Origin: Pseudomonas jessenii
Lineage (GTDB): Bacteria > Pseudomonadota > Gammaproteobacteria > Pseudomonadales > Pseudomonadaceae
Direction: 5' to 3'
Assembly (NCBI RefSeq): GCF_002236115.1
Contig: NZ_NIWT01000003.1
Span: forward strand, 620,001 to 684,000
DNA length: 64,000 nt
Part shown: piece by piece, positions 17,850-28,894 of the stretch
How positions within the stretch are numbered: the first letter of the stretch is position 1
Layout: every line of letters begins with the position of its first letter
The notes under the pieces: generated by a model
Databases searched by the model: none
Seen by the model: the letters and a program-made list of their open reading frames with translations, nothing else
What the model was told of the DNA's origin: nothing
Made by a program: the position numbers and the translations under genes

Positions 17850-18320
17850 TCACGCACGGCCGATATCGGCAAATCTGGCCTGGGTGTGCTCGGCCAGCAC
17901 CGCCGGTGCCAGTTCGACTTCCAGTCCACGCCGCCCCGCACTGACAAAAATGCTGGCGAAGGGCTGGGCCGAATTATCAATGAAGGTACGCAAGCGCTTT
18001 TTCTGCCCCAGCGGACTGATCCCGCCCAACAGATAGCCGGTAGAGCGCTGCGCTGCCGCCGGGTCGGCCATTTCGACCTTTTTCACGCCCGCGGCGTGGG
18101 CCAGTCCTTTCAAGTCCAGGCTGCCGACAACCGGCACCACGGCCACCAGCAACTCGCCCTTTTCGCTGGCCGCCAGCAAGGTCTTGAACACCTGCGCCGG
18201 ATCGAGCCCGAGTTTTTCCGCCGCTTCCAACCCGTAGGAGGCCGCCTTGGGGTCATGTTCGTAACTGTGTACGCGATGTTCGGCCCGAACCTTTTTCAAC
18301 AAATCCAATGCGGGGGTCAT
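17850..18320 (-). CDS. ybaK: Cys-tRNA(Pro)/aminoacyl-tRNA deacylase, YbaK/EbsC type
   Basis: A 156-residue trans-editing factor that hydrolyses mischarged aminoacyl-tRNA. It has the YbaK motifs [20 protein letters not shown], and [18 protein letters not shown]. The length matches E. coli YbaK. It is encoded alone, 109 bases upstream of the phzF-like gene on the same strand. Confidence 0.92.
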   Translation of the reverse strand: MTPALDLLKKVRAEHRVHSYEHDPKAASYGLEAAEKLGLDPAQVFKTLLAASEKGELLVAVVPVVGSLDLKGLAHAAGVKKVEMADPAAAQRSTGYLLGGISPLGQKKRLRTFIDNSAQPFASIFVSAGRRGLEVELAPAVLAEHTQARFADIGRA

Positions 18321-18498
18321 GACAGCTCCAGACTGGGCGGCAGAAGAAAAATACTGCGCCCGATTCTAGGACATTGATCATTAAAAGGCTCTACGGCGGC
18401 GCATTCATGACGCCATTGCCTGGCCACCCCATTCCTCAACAACCCGGTCATTCATACAGCGAATAGTTTCTTTGTGACCGACGGTTCACTTTCGACCT

Positions 18499-18550
18499 TT
18501 GACAGCAGCGTTTCTTGTCTATATTTTTTCGTTTATGAAACTGTACGAAA
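18499..18550 (+). promoter_or_regulatory. Putative glpF promoter and GlpR-like site
   Basis: TTGACA (18499-18504), 17 bases, TATTTT (18522-18527) make a plausible promoter in the 347-base gap before glpF. Immediately downstream an imperfect inverted repeat, TTTCGT (18527-18532) and ACGAAA (18545-18550), could be a GlpR operator, though it matches the E. coli GlpR consensus less well than the sites before glpD. Confidence 0.45.
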
Positions 18551-18667
18551 CGTCCTACCGCTGCACCCAGCAGTAAACCGCGACCAGGATGGGGATCCTG
18601 CCTCGGCGAAAACCGCGCTCCGACCATGATGGAAAAAGCGCCAGACAACAAAAAAAATGAGGTTTCA

Positions 18668-19519
18668 ATGACAACTGCTTTACAACAACCGTCGCTCTCG
18701 AGCCAATGCATGGCCGAGTTTCTGGGTACGGCGCTGCTGATCTTTTTTGGTACAGGTTGCGTTGCCGCGCTCAAGGTCGCGGGTGCCAGTTTTGGCTTGT
18801 GGGAAATCAGCATTATCTGGGGTGTCGGCGTCAGCATGGCGATCTACCTTACCGCTGGGGTTTCCGGGGCTCATCTGAACCCTGCCGTCAGCATTGCCCT
18901 GAGCATTTTCGCGGACTTCGAAAAACGTAAATTGCCTTTCTACATACTCGCCCAAGTGGCGGGTGCCTTCTGTGGAGCGCTGTTGGTTTACACGCTCTAC
19001 AGCAATCTATTCTTCGAATTCGAACAAACGCACCATATGGTTCGCGGCACTCAAGCCAGCCTCGAATTGGCCTCCGTGTTCTCCACTTTCCCGAACCCGG
19101 TGCTGACCACCGCCCAGGCATTTCTGGTCGAGGTGATCATCACGGCCATTCTGATGGGCGTGATCATGTCCCTGACCGATGACAACAATGGCCTGCCCAA
19201 AGGCCCGCTGGCACCGCTGCTGATCGGCCTGTTGATTGCGGTGATCGGTAGCTCGATGGGACCACTGACCGGTTTTGCCATGAACCCTGCGCGGGACTTC
19301 GGCCCTAAACTGATGACTTTCTTCGCTGGCTGGGGTGAAATTTCCTTCACTGGCGGACGCGATATCCCGTATTTCCTGATTCCTGTTTTTGCACCGATTG
19401 TCGGTGCCTGCCTCGGTGCTGCCGCCTATCGCGGGCTGATTGCCCGCCATCTGCCCAGCGCCGTACCTGCTACAAAGGATGCAACAGCTGCCATTGACGG
19501 CAAACCCAGAACTTCTTGA
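18668..19519 (+). CDS. glpF: Glycerol uptake facilitator (aquaglyceroporin)
   Basis: An inner-membrane channel for glycerol, 283 residues, with six transmembrane helices and both NPA boxes: GAHLNPAVSIAL and GFAMNPARDFGP. The Asp after the second box is typical of glycerol-permeable members. I chose ATG 18668 with GAGG upstream; an earlier ATG at 18626 would add 14 charged residues. It is the first gene of the glp cluster, followed by glpK after 74 bases. Confidence 0.95.
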   Translation: MTTALQQPSLSSQCMAEFLGTALLIFFGTGCVAALKVAGASFGLWEISIIWGVGVSMAIYLTAGVSGAHLNPAVSIALSIFADFEKRKLPFYILAQVAGAFCGALLVYTLYSNLFFEFEQTHHMVRGTQASLELASVFSTFPNPVLTTAQAFLVEVIITAILMGVIMSLTDDNNGLPKGPLAPLLIGLLIAVIGSSMGPLTGFAMNPARDFGPKLMTFFAGWGEISFTGGRDIPYFLIPVFAPIVGACLGAAAYRGLIARHLPSAVPATKDATAAIDGKPRTS

Positions 19520-19548
19520 TACCGTTGGCGCGTGCCCCTGCCCCTTGA

Positions 19549-21099
<1,551 letters not shown>

Positions 21100-21194
21100 G
21101 CCAAGACGCAGGCTCGTATCTGTATGTAACTGGTCGGGAGCAGATTCCTGCGGCATCATGGGCAAATTTTGCACGGCAGCCCAAAGGACGCCCC

Positions 21195-21950
21195 ATGAAT
21201 CTGCCTCCCCGTCAGCAGCAAATCCTCGAACTGGTCCGCGAACGCGGCTATGTCAGCATCGAGGAAATGGCCACGCTGTTCGTAGTTACCCCGCAGACCA
21301 TTCGCCGCGACATCAATCAGCTCGCGGAAGCCAATTTGTTGCGTCGCTACCACGGCGGCGCGGCTTACGACTCCAGCGTTGAAAACACCGCCTACGCCAT
21401 GCGCGCCGATCAGATGCGCGATGAGAAGCAGCGTATCGGCGAAGCCATTGCCGCGCAGATTCCCGACCATGCCTCGCTGTTCATCAACATCGGCACGACC
21501 ACCGAATCCATTGCCCGGGCACTGCTCAACCACAGTCACCTGAAGATCATCACCAACAACCTGCACGTCGCCTCCATGCTCAGCGCCAAGGACGATTTCG
21601 ATGTCCTGCTCACTGGCGGCAACGTGCGGCGCGATGGTGGCGTGGTGGGTCAGGCCAGTGTCGACTTCATCAATCAGTTCAAGGTCGATTTCGCCCTGGT
21701 CGGCATCAGCGGCATCGATGAAGACGGCAGCCTGCTGGACTTCGACTATCAGGAAGTGCGGGTATCCCAGGCGATCATCGCCAATGCCCGGCAAGTGATC
21801 CTCGCGGCCGACTCCAGCAAGTTCGGGCGCAACGCCATGATTCGCCTGGGGCCGATCAGCCTGGTCGATTGCCTGGTCACCGATCAGCAACCCTCCCCGG
21901 CGCTGGCGCAGTTGTTGAACCAGCACAAGGTTCGGCTGGAAGTCGTTTAA
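21195..21950 (+). CDS. glpR: Glycerol-3-phosphate regulon repressor
   Basis: A DeoR-family repressor of 251 residues. The N-terminal helix-turn-helix is [21 protein letters not shown] with [15 protein letters not shown], and the effector domain has [11 protein letters not shown] and [12 protein letters not shown]. Its location between glpK and glpD, plus good operator motifs at glpD, supports the assignment. Glycerol-3-phosphate is the known inducer of GlpR. Confidence 0.95.
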   Translation: MNLPPRQQQILELVRERGYVSIEEMATLFVVTPQTIRRDINQLAEANLLRRYHGGAAYDSSVENTAYAMRADQMRDEKQRIGEAIAAQIPDHASLFINIGTTTESIARALLNHSHLKIITNNLHVASMLSAKDDFDVLLTGGNVRRDGGVVGQASVDFINQFKVDFALVGISGIDEDGSLLDFDYQEVRVSQAIIANARQVILAADSSKFGRNAMIRLGPISLVDCLVTDQQPSPALAQLLNQHKVRLEVV

Positions 21951-21964
21951 GCACACCGCTCCCC

Positions 21965-22097
21965 TGTGGCGAGGGGGCTTGCCCCCGTTGGGCTGCGAAG
22001 CGGCCCTAAAACCATTCAGCCGAGTTCAGACAGGCACATTCATAGCCCCAACCTGCGACGGCTTCGCCGTCGAACGGGGGCAAGCCCCCTCGCCACA
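21965..22097. repeat. REP inverted pair, second type (GGCGAGGGGGCTTG)
   Basis: The arms TGTGGCGAGGGGGCTTGCCC and its inverse GGCAAGCCCCCTCGCCACA face each other, with an inner hairpin GACGGC-TTC-GCCGTC. This family differs in sequence from the TGTAGGAGC type. Confidence 0.9.
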
Positions 22098-22214
22098 AAA
22101 GCAGCCTGCAACCTTTCAATGTTCGTAAATTTTCCTTTAACGGCTCTTCGATGAGTATTTTCAATCGAAGCTGACTGGCTGTGGGCGTCTTTATGGGCTA
22201 GTATTTTCGCAAAT

Positions 22215-22228
22215 GAACATTAATGTTC
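22215..22228. promoter_or_regulatory. GlpR operator at glpD
   Basis: GAACATTAATGTTC is a perfect 14-base palindrome 42 bases before the glpD start. Its right half extends as AATGTTCGAA, matching the E. coli GlpR half-site WATKYTCGWW fully. Another full match, AATGTTCGTA, begins at 22118. A possible -10 element TAGTAT is at 22199-22204, so a repressor here would block early transcription. Confidence 0.65.
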
Positions 22229-22270
22229 GAATTCAAATACAGAACATCAAAGAATTCCGAGGCCGAGCCG

Positions 22271-23809
22271 ATGCCCACTTCCACCTTGCCTACGCCCCCT
22301 CTCGCCGAGGTCTACGATATCGCCGTCATCGGTGGCGGGATCAATGGCGTGGGGATCGCAGCGGACGCCGCCGGACGCAGTCTCTCGGTGTTCCTTTGTG
22401 AAAAGGATGACCTGGCCAGCCATACCTCGTCGGCCAGCAGCAAGCTGATTCACGGTGGCCTGCGCTACCTCGAACATTACGAATTCCGCCTGGTGCGTGA
22501 GGCCCTGGCTGAACGCGAAGTGTTGTTGGCCAAGGCGCCGCACATCGTCAAGCAAATGCGATTCGTGTTGCCGCACCGCCCACACCTGCGCCCGGCATGG
22601 ATGATTCGCGCCGGTCTGTTCCTCTATGACAACCTGGGCAAGCGCGAGCAACTGCAAGGTTCGAAAAGCCTGAAGTTCGGCCCCGACAGCGCGCTCAAAA
22701 GCGAAATCACCAAGGGCTTCGAATACTCCGACTGCTGGGTCGACGACGCCCGCCTGGTGGTGTTGAACGCCATGGCCGCCCGGGAAAAAGGCGCCCACGT
22801 TCACACCCAGACCCGCTGCGTCAGCGCACGTCGCACCAAGGGCCTGTGGCACCTGCACCTGGAGCGCGCCGATGGCAGCCTGTTTTCGATCCGCGCCAAG
22901 GCATTGGTCAACGCGGCCGGGCCTTGGGTCGCCAGGTTCATTCGCGATGACTTGAAGATGGAATCGCCTTACGGCATCCGCCTGATCCAGGGCAGCCACC
23001 TGATCGTGCCGAAACTGTACGAAGGCGAACACGCGCACATCCTGCAAAACGAAGATCAGCGCATCGTGTTCACCATTCCGTACCTGAATCACTTCACCCT
23101 GATCGGCACCACCGACCGCGAGTACACCGGCGATCCGGCGAAGGTTGCAATTACCGACAGCGAAACCGATTACCTGTTGAACGTGGTCAACGCCCATTTC
23201 AAAAAGCAAATCAGCCGCGAGGACATCCTGCACAGCTATTCCGGTGTGCGCCCGCTGTGCAACGACGAATCCGACAACCCGTCGGCCGTGACCCGCGATT
23301 ACACCCTGGCGCTGTCCGGCACTGGCGAAGAGGCTCCGTTGCTGTCGGTGTTCGGCGGCAAGCTCACCACCTATCGCAAACTGGCCGAGTCGGCGCTGGC
23401 GCAACTGGCACCCTACTTCAAGCACATCCAGCCAAGCTGGACCGCAAGCGCCACGCTGCCGGGCGGTGAAGACATGACCACCCCGCAGGCCTTGAGCTCA
23501 CGTATCCGCGACAAATTCGACTGGGTACCAAGCGATATTGCTCGCCGCTGGGCCACCTCCTACGGCAGCCGTACCTGGCGCATGCTCGAAGGCGTACAGG
23601 ACCTCAGCGATATGGGCGAGCATATCGGCGGCGGTCTCTACACCCGCGAGGTCGATTACCTGTGCAGTGAAGAATGGGCCACTACCGCACACGACATCCT
23701 CTGGCGGCGCAGCAAGCTCGGCTTGTTCACCACAGCCGCGGAGCAGGAAAAACTCAAGGATTACCTGAACAAGATCGAGCAAAACCGCAACAAGATCGAA
23801 GCGGCCTGA
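22271..23809 (+). CDS. glpD: Aerobic glycerol-3-phosphate dehydrogenase
   Basis: A membrane-associated FAD enzyme that oxidises glycerol-3-phosphate to dihydroxyacetone phosphate and feeds the quinone pool. The 512-residue protein has the Rossmann motif IAVIGGGINGVGIAADAAGR, then LASHTSSASSKLIHGGLRYLE and LSVFGGKLTTYRKLAE, all GlpD signatures. I chose ATG 22271 over a longer frame because it follows GAGG and the operator lies upstream. A terminator follows the stop. Confidence 0.97.
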   Translation: MPTSTLPTPPLAEVYDIAVIGGGINGVGIAADAAGRSLSVFLCEKDDLASHTSSASSKLIHGGLRYLEHYEFRLVREALAEREVLLAKAPHIVKQMRFVLPHRPHLRPAWMIRAGLFLYDNLGKREQLQGSKSLKFGPDSALKSEITKGFEYSDCWVDDARLVVLNAMAAREKGAHVHTQTRCVSARRTKGLWHLHLERADGSLFSIRAKALVNAAGPWVARFIRDDLKMESPYGIRLIQGSHLIVPKLYEGEHAHILQNEDQRIVFTIPYLNHFTLIGTTDREYTGDPAKVAITDSETDYLLNVVNAHFKKQISREDILHSYSGVRPLCNDESDNPSAVTRDYTLALSGTGEEAPLLSVFGGKLTTYRKLAESALAQLAPYFKHIQPSWTASATLPGGEDMTTPQALSSRIRDKFDWVPSDIARRWATSYGSRTWRMLEGVQDLSDMGEHIGGGLYTREVDYLCSEEWATTAHDILWRRSKLGLFTTAAEQEKLKDYLNKIEQNRNKIEAA

Positions 23810-23828
23810 CTACGATCCGGATAAACGA

Positions 23829-23862
23829 AAGCCCCTGAATCTCACGACTCAGGGGCTTTTTC
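23829..23862. terminator. Terminator after glpD, possibly bidirectional
   Basis: AAGCCCCTGA and TCAGGGGCTT flank a loop, then T5; an A-run lies on the opposite side. It separates the convergent glpD and flavin oxidoreductase genes. Confidence 0.88.
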
Positions 23863-23875
23863 GTATCGATGGATT

Positions 23876-24982
23876 TCAGTCGCGCAAATCCGATTCATGA
23901 ATGGGCTGCTCACGGTGAGTCGCCCGCTGATATTGCGCCGGCCACACGGCCTTGTGCCCGCCCAGGTCGTCGTCCGCGTGCAGCGCCCAGTACGGATCGC
24001 GCAACAACTCACGGGCCAGGAAGATGATGTCCGCCTGACAGGTGCGCAGGATGTGCTCGGCCTGGGCCGGTTCGGTGATCATGCCGACTGTGCCGGTGGC
24101 CATGCCCGACTCCTTGCGCACCCGCTCGGCGAAGCGGGTCTGGTAACCGGGGCCTGTGGGAATTTCGGCATTGACTGCCGTCCCGCCCGACGAGACGTCG
24201 ATCAGGTCGACCCCCAAGGCTTTGAGGCGGCGGGCCAGCTCCACGGTTTCATCGGGGTTCCAACCGTCTTCCACCCAGTCGGTGGCCGAGACCCGGACAA
24301 ACACCGGCAACTCTTCAGGCCACACCGCACGCACCGCTTCGGTGACCTGCAGCACCAGCCGAATACGATTTTCGAACGAACCGCCATATTGATCGCGACG
24401 CTGATTGCTCAACGGCGACAGGAATTGATGCAACAGGTAACCATGGGCCGCGTGCACTTCGACCACTTTGAAACCGGCCGTCAGTGAGCGCTTTGCCGCA
24501 TCGACAAAGGCCTGGATCACCTTGGCGATCTCGTCGTCATCCAGTTGTTTGGGTTGGGTGTGCTGCGGGTCGAACGCAATCGGCGAAGGTCCGACCGGTA
24601 CCCAGCCGCCCTCGTCGGGTTTGACGCTGCCATGCTTGCCGAGCCACGGCCGGTGGGTGCTGGCCTTGCGCCCGGCATGGGCCAGCTGAATGCCGGCAAC
24701 GGCGCCCTGGGCGTTGATGAAGCGGGTGATGCGTTGCAGGGGTTCGATCTGTTCATCATTCCACAGACCGAGATCCTCGGCCGTGATACGCCCGTCGGCG
24801 GTGACCGCCGTGGCTTCGGTAAACACCAGCCCGGCCCCGCCGACAGCACGGCTGCCGAGGTGGACCAGATGCCAGTCATTGGCCAGGCCATCGGCACTGG
24901 AATACTGGCACATCGGCGATACCGCGATGCGGTTGGGCAGAGTCAATTGGCGAAGGGTAAAGGGTTCAAGCAGCAGACTCAT
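23876..24982 (-). CDS. Old-yellow-enzyme NADH:flavin oxidoreductase (XenA/YqjM-like)
   Basis: An FMN-dependent ene-reductase of 368 residues. It shows the class-specific Cys in ISPMCQYSSADG (N terminus), the substrate-binding pair in HAAHGYLLHQFLSP, and QLAHAGRKAS. The Cys that replaces Thr near the flavin marks the thermophilic-like (YqjM/XenA) subgroup. Such enzymes reduce activated alkenes and nitro compounds; the native substrate is not evident. Confidence 0.9.
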   Translation of the reverse strand: MSLLLEPFTLRQLTLPNRIAVSPMCQYSSADGLANDWHLVHLGSRAVGGAGLVFTEATAVTADGRITAEDLGLWNDEQIEPLQRITRFINAQGAVAGIQLAHAGRKASTHRPWLGKHGSVKPDEGGWVPVGPSPIAFDPQHTQPKQLDDDEIAKVIQAFVDAAKRSLTAGFKVVEVHAAHGYLLHQFLSPLSNQRRDQYGGSFENRIRLVLQVTEAVRAVWPEELPVFVRVSATDWVEDGWNPDETVELARRLKALGVDLIDVSSGGTAVNAEIPTGPGYQTRFAERVRKESGMATGTVGMITEPAQAEHILRTCQADIIFLARELLRDPYWALHADDDLGGHKAVWPAQYQRATHREQPIHESDLRD

Positions 24983-25164
24983 GGGGCACCTCTCGAATCA
25001 GTGGGCAGGCTCCAGGTTCTGTTTGAATAGTCGACGAGTGACAGGAAAAAGGTACAACACCCGCCCCCGCGGGCAAAAAATTCGACAAGACGTCACAAGG
25101 CCAAAATCAAGCAGTGCTTAGAGCCTAGTCGACATCGGGGAATGTCGCTCCTACAAGGGTCGGG

Positions 25165-26874
25165 TCAACGCGGTTCGATGTGGGCAATCATCAATTGAAC
25201 CGTCTCGTTCCCGCGAAACTCGTTGAGGTCGAGTTTGTAGGCCAGCTCCACCCATTTGATGGTCGGATTCGGCCAGATATCGCGATCGATCCCGAAGGCA
25301 ATGCCGTCGAGTTTCACCGAACCACATTCACTTTTGAGCACGACTTTAAGATGCCGCTCGCCAACGACGCGCTGCTCGACCAACTGGAACACCCCATGAA
25401 ACAACGGTTCCGGGAAGTGCTGTCCCCAAGGACCGGCATGCCGCAAGGCACGAGCCAGCTCCAGGTGGAACTCTTCCACCGCCAGGGTGCCGTCCGACAA
25501 CAGGCGACCAGTCAGATCTTCTTCGCGCAGCTGCCGGCGCACTTCAGCGTCAAAGGCTTCGGCGAACAAGGGGAAATTTGCTTCCGGCAGCGTCAGGCCG
25601 GCCGCCATCGCGTGGCCACCGTATTTGGTGATCAGATTCGGATGCTGCGCCGCCACCACACTCAAGGCGTCGCGGATGTGAAAGCCCTGGACCGAACGCC
25701 CCGAGCCCTTGAGAAGGCCATCTCCGGCATCGGCAAAGGCGATGGTCGGGCGGAAATAGCGCTCTTTCATCCGTGACGCGAGGATACCGATGACACCCTG
25801 GTGCCACTCGGGATCGAACAGGCACAAGCCGAACGGCATCGACTCCACCGGCAAATCCTTGAGCTGCGCCAGCGCTTCGCGCTGCATCCCTTGCTCGATG
25901 GATTTGCGATCCTGGTTCATGCCGTCCAGTTGCGCCGCCATCTCACGGGCCAGACCTGCGTCCTCGGTCAGCAGGCATTCGATGCCCAGGCTCATGTCGT
26001 CCAGGCGCCCTGCTGCGTTCAGGCGCGGGCCGACAATGAAGCCCAGATCGGTGGAGGTGATACGCGCATGATCGCGCTTGGCCACTTCGAGGATCGCCTT
26101 GATTCCCGGCCGGGCACGTCCAGCGCGAATCCGCTCCAGGCCCTGATGCACCAGAATCCGGTTGTTGGCATCCAGCGGCACCACGTCGGCCACGCTGCCA
26201 AGAGCCACCAGATCGAGCAGTTCGCCGATATTCGGCTGCGGCCTGCTTGTGTACCAGCCCAGCTCGCGCAACCGCGCACGCAGGGCCATCAACACATAGA
26301 AAATCACCCCGACGCCGGCCAGCGCCTTGCTCGGAAACTCGCAACCGGGCTGGTTCGGATTGACGATGGCATCGGCCAACGGCAGCTCGTCACCGGGCAA
26401 GTGGTGGTCGGTGACGAGCACCTTGAGCCCGGCCTTTTTCGCCGCTGCCACGCCTTCGACGCTGGAGATGCCGTTGTCGACGGTGATCAGCAAATGCGGC
26501 TGACGCTCAAGCGCCACCGCGACGATTTCCGGTGTCAGGCCATAGCCGTAGTCGAATCGGTTGGGCACCAGGTAGTCGACATGTGCCGCCCCCAACAGAC
26601 GCAAACCCAGGGTGCCCACGGTGCTCGCCGTCGCACCGTCGGCATCAAAGTCGCCGACGATCAGAATGCGCTGACGCTGTTCGAGCGCAGTCACCAGCAG
26701 ATCCACGGCGGCATCGATGCCCTTGAGTTGCTGGAACGGAATCAACCGCGCCAGGCTCTTGTCCAGTTCCGCCTCGGACAGCACGCCCCGAGCCGCGTAC
26801 AGGCGGGTCAACAGCGGCGGAATATCACCGAGGAATGGCAGGGTGTCGGGCAGCAGGCGAGGTTCGATGCGCAT
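25165..26874 (-). CDS. recJ: Single-stranded-DNA exonuclease RecJ
   Basis: A 5'-3' ssDNA exonuclease used in recombination and mismatch repair, 569 residues. It has the DHH-family motifs VGDFDADGATAS, LITVDNG, VTDHHLPG, and the DHHA1 motif KYGGHAMAAGLTL with GSGRS before it. I took ATG 26874 because the longer frame begins with TTG. It is followed on the same strand (lower coordinates) by a small gap and the OYE gene. Confidence 0.96.
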   Translation of the reverse strand: MRIEPRLLPDTLPFLGDIPPLLTRLYAARGVLSEAELDKSLARLIPFQQLKGIDAAVDLLVTALEQRQRILIVGDFDADGATASTVGTLGLRLLGAAHVDYLVPNRFDYGYGLTPEIVAVALERQPHLLITVDNGISSVEGVAAAKKAGLKVLVTDHHLPGDELPLADAIVNPNQPGCEFPSKALAGVGVIFYVLMALRARLRELGWYTSRPQPNIGELLDLVALGSVADVVPLDANNRILVHQGLERIRAGRARPGIKAILEVAKRDHARITSTDLGFIVGPRLNAAGRLDDMSLGIECLLTEDAGLAREMAAQLDGMNQDRKSIEQGMQREALAQLKDLPVESMPFGLCLFDPEWHQGVIGILASRMKERYFRPTIAFADAGDGLLKGSGRSVQGFHIRDALSVVAAQHPNLITKYGGHAMAAGLTLPEANFPLFAEAFDAEVRRQLREEDLTGRLLSDGTLAVEEFHLELARALRHAGPWGQHFPEPLFHGVFQLVEQRVVGERHLKVVLKSECGSVKLDGIAFGIDRDIWPNPTIKWVELAYKLDLNEFRGNETVQLMIAHIEPR

Positions 26875-26940
26875 GGGGTGAAAGATGCTTCTCTTCAATA
26901 CGTAGGATAAAACCGGGTGACGCGGGGCAGTTGCGAAAAA

Positions 26941-27483
26941 TCAGCCGCGCTCACCGGCCAGCCACTGCAACTGGACTTCGTGCTGACCACGGTCGTCGGT
27001 GACGAAGATCGTCCCTTCGCTGATCATCACGTCCCACTTGATGACGCGGGGCATGTCTTTGGCCAGGGTTTCCAGGACTTCCTGAGGCACGGCAGCGATG
27101 TTGACGTTCTTCAGGTTTTTCACCGCCGGCACCACTTTGCCCTCCCACACGCGCAGGCTGCCGTAGGCCAACAGGCTGGTACGTTCAGTGCGGCGCGAGC
27201 ACCAGGTCAGGCGCTCGGCATCCGGCTGGCCGACTTCGATCCAGTGCAGGACGCGGTCATCCAGGCTTTTTTCCCACAAGGCCGGTTCATCCACTTCCGA
27301 CAGACCACGGCCAAAAGACAACTGCTCGTTGTACCAGAGGGCGTAGGCCAGCAGGCGCACGGTCATGCGCTCTTCGGTTTCCGAAGGGTGACGGGCGATG
27401 GTCTGCTTCACGCTCTCATAGACGCTGCGGTCGAGGTCGGTGAGGTTCAGTTCAAACTTGTAGGTCGTGGACGGCTGGGCCAT
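26941..27483 (-). CDS. yaeQ: YaeQ family protein
   Basis: A 180-residue protein with a PD-(D/E)XK-nuclease-like fold, of uncertain function (reported in some species as a suppressor of RfaH loss). Motifs include TYKFELNLTDLDRSVYE, HPSETEERMTVRLLAYAL and EVGQPDAERLTWCSR. ATG 27483 starts the conserved MAQPSTTYKF. The open frame continues much further but only as antisense of the neighbouring CoA-transferase. It lies 66 bases upstream of recJ. Confidence 0.92.
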   Translation of the reverse strand: MAQPSTTYKFELNLTDLDRSVYESVKQTIARHPSETEERMTVRLLAYALWYNEQLSFGRGLSEVDEPALWEKSLDDRVLHWIEVGQPDAERLTWCSRRTERTSLLAYGSLRVWEGKVVPAVKNLKNVNIAAVPQEVLETLAKDMPRVIKWDVMISEGTIFVTDDRGQHEVQLQWLAGERG

Positions 27484-27630
27484 GTACGGGCTTCTTGATA
27501 CGAGGAAAGGCGGCAAGTCTAACCGATGCGACGGGCAATCCACGAATTGAACACAATCAAGCTGGAGCGTCTGACAGTCGGCTATGTTAAAACGCTCTAT
27601 CCGCTCAACCTTTGCCCCACAGGATCCAGC

Positions 27631-28830
27631 ATGCCGTTCACCGCCAAACCGCTTTCCGGTCTGAAAGTCATCGAATTGGGCACCTTGATTGCCGGCCCGT
27701 TTGCCTCGCGTATTTGCGCGGAATTCGGCGCCGACGTAATCAAGATCGAATCCCCGGACGGCGGTGATCCATTGCGCAAATGGCGCAAGTTGTATGAAGG
27801 CACTTCGTTGTGGTGGTTCGTCCAGGCCCGCAACAAAAAGTCCCTGACCCTCAACCTCAAGCACCCCGACGGTCAGGCCATCCTGAAACAGCTGCTGGGT
27901 GAGGCAGACATACTGATCGAAAACTTTCGTCCCGGCGTCCTGGAAAAACTCGGCCTGGGCTGGGACGTCCTGCACGCCTTGAACCCGAAACTGGTCATGG
28001 TGCGGCTGTCGGGTTTCGGCCAGACCGGCCCGATGAAGGATCAGCCCGGCTTTGGCGCGGTCGGTGAGTCGATGGGGGGCCTGCGCTACATCACCGGCTT
28101 CGAAGACCGCCCACCGGTACGCACCGGCATTTCCATCGGCGACTCGATTGCCGCGCTCTGGGGCGTGATCGGCGCGCTGATGGCCCTGCGTCATCGCGAG
28201 GTCAACGGCGGCCAGGGGCAAGTGGTGGACGTGGCGCTGTATGAAGCCATCTTCGCGATGATGGAAAGCATGGTTCCGGAGTTCGACGTGTTCGGTTTCA
28301 TCCGCGAACGCACGGGCAATATCATGCCCGGCATCACCCCGTCCTCGATCCACACCAGTGCCGATGGCAAGCACGTGCAGATCGGCGCCAATGGCGACGC
28401 GATTTTCAAACGCTTCATGCTGATCATTGGCCGGGAAGACTTGGCCAATGACCCCCAGCTTGCCAGCAACGATGGCCGCGATGCCCGACGCGACGAGATT
28501 TATGGCGTCATCGATCGCTGGGTCAACTCGTTGCCGCTGGACAGGGTGCTGGCGCAGCTCAATCAGGCCGAGGTGCCGGCCAGCCGGATCTTCAGCGCCG
28601 AAGACATGTTCAATGACCCCCAGTACCTGGCGCGGGAAATGTTCCTGCAAGCCAAGCTGCCGGACGGCAAAGACTTCAAGATGCCGGGCATTGTGCCGAA
28701 ACTCTCAGAGACACCCGGGGAATGTGAATGGGTCGGGCCACAACTGGGTGAGCACAACGCACAGGTACTCCAGGAACTTGGCTATGACGCGACGCAGATT
28801 GCACAGTTGCGCAAAGACGGCGCCATCTAG
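27631..28830 (+). CDS. CaiB/BaiF family CoA-transferase (class III)
   Basis: A 399-residue CoA-transferase. N-terminal LSGLKVIELGTLIAGPFA and FGADVIKIESPDGGDP, the NFRPGVLEKLG loop, and the catalytic Asp in MKDQPGFGAVGESMGG are all characteristic of formyl-CoA-transferase-like proteins. Substrate acids are unknown; no acyl-CoA dehydrogenase is adjacent. The start ATG is inside a longer frame. It is divergent from yaeQ. Confidence 0.92.
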   Translation: MPFTAKPLSGLKVIELGTLIAGPFASRICAEFGADVIKIESPDGGDPLRKWRKLYEGTSLWWFVQARNKKSLTLNLKHPDGQAILKQLLGEADILIENFRPGVLEKLGLGWDVLHALNPKLVMVRLSGFGQTGPMKDQPGFGAVGESMGGLRYITGFEDRPPVRTGISIGDSIAALWGVIGALMALRHREVNGGQGQVVDVALYEAIFAMMESMVPEFDVFGFIRERTGNIMPGITPSSIHTSADGKHVQIGANGDAIFKRFMLIIGREDLANDPQLASNDGRDARRDEIYGVIDRWVNSLPLDRVLAQLNQAEVPASRIFSAEDMFNDPQYLAREMFLQAKLPDGKDFKMPGIVPKLSETPGECEWVGPQLGEHNAQVLQELGYDATQIAQLRKDGAI

Positions 28831-28894
28831 GCTGAGGCACCTGCCCGCATGGCCCATTCGACACTGCCCACCACGCGGCGGGCGGCTGCTGTGC

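Noticed and set aside
27484..28650. An N-terminal extension of yaeQ of about 390 codons
   Set aside because: The extension is antisense to the CoA-transferase gene, and the conserved YaeQ protein begins at ATG 27483.
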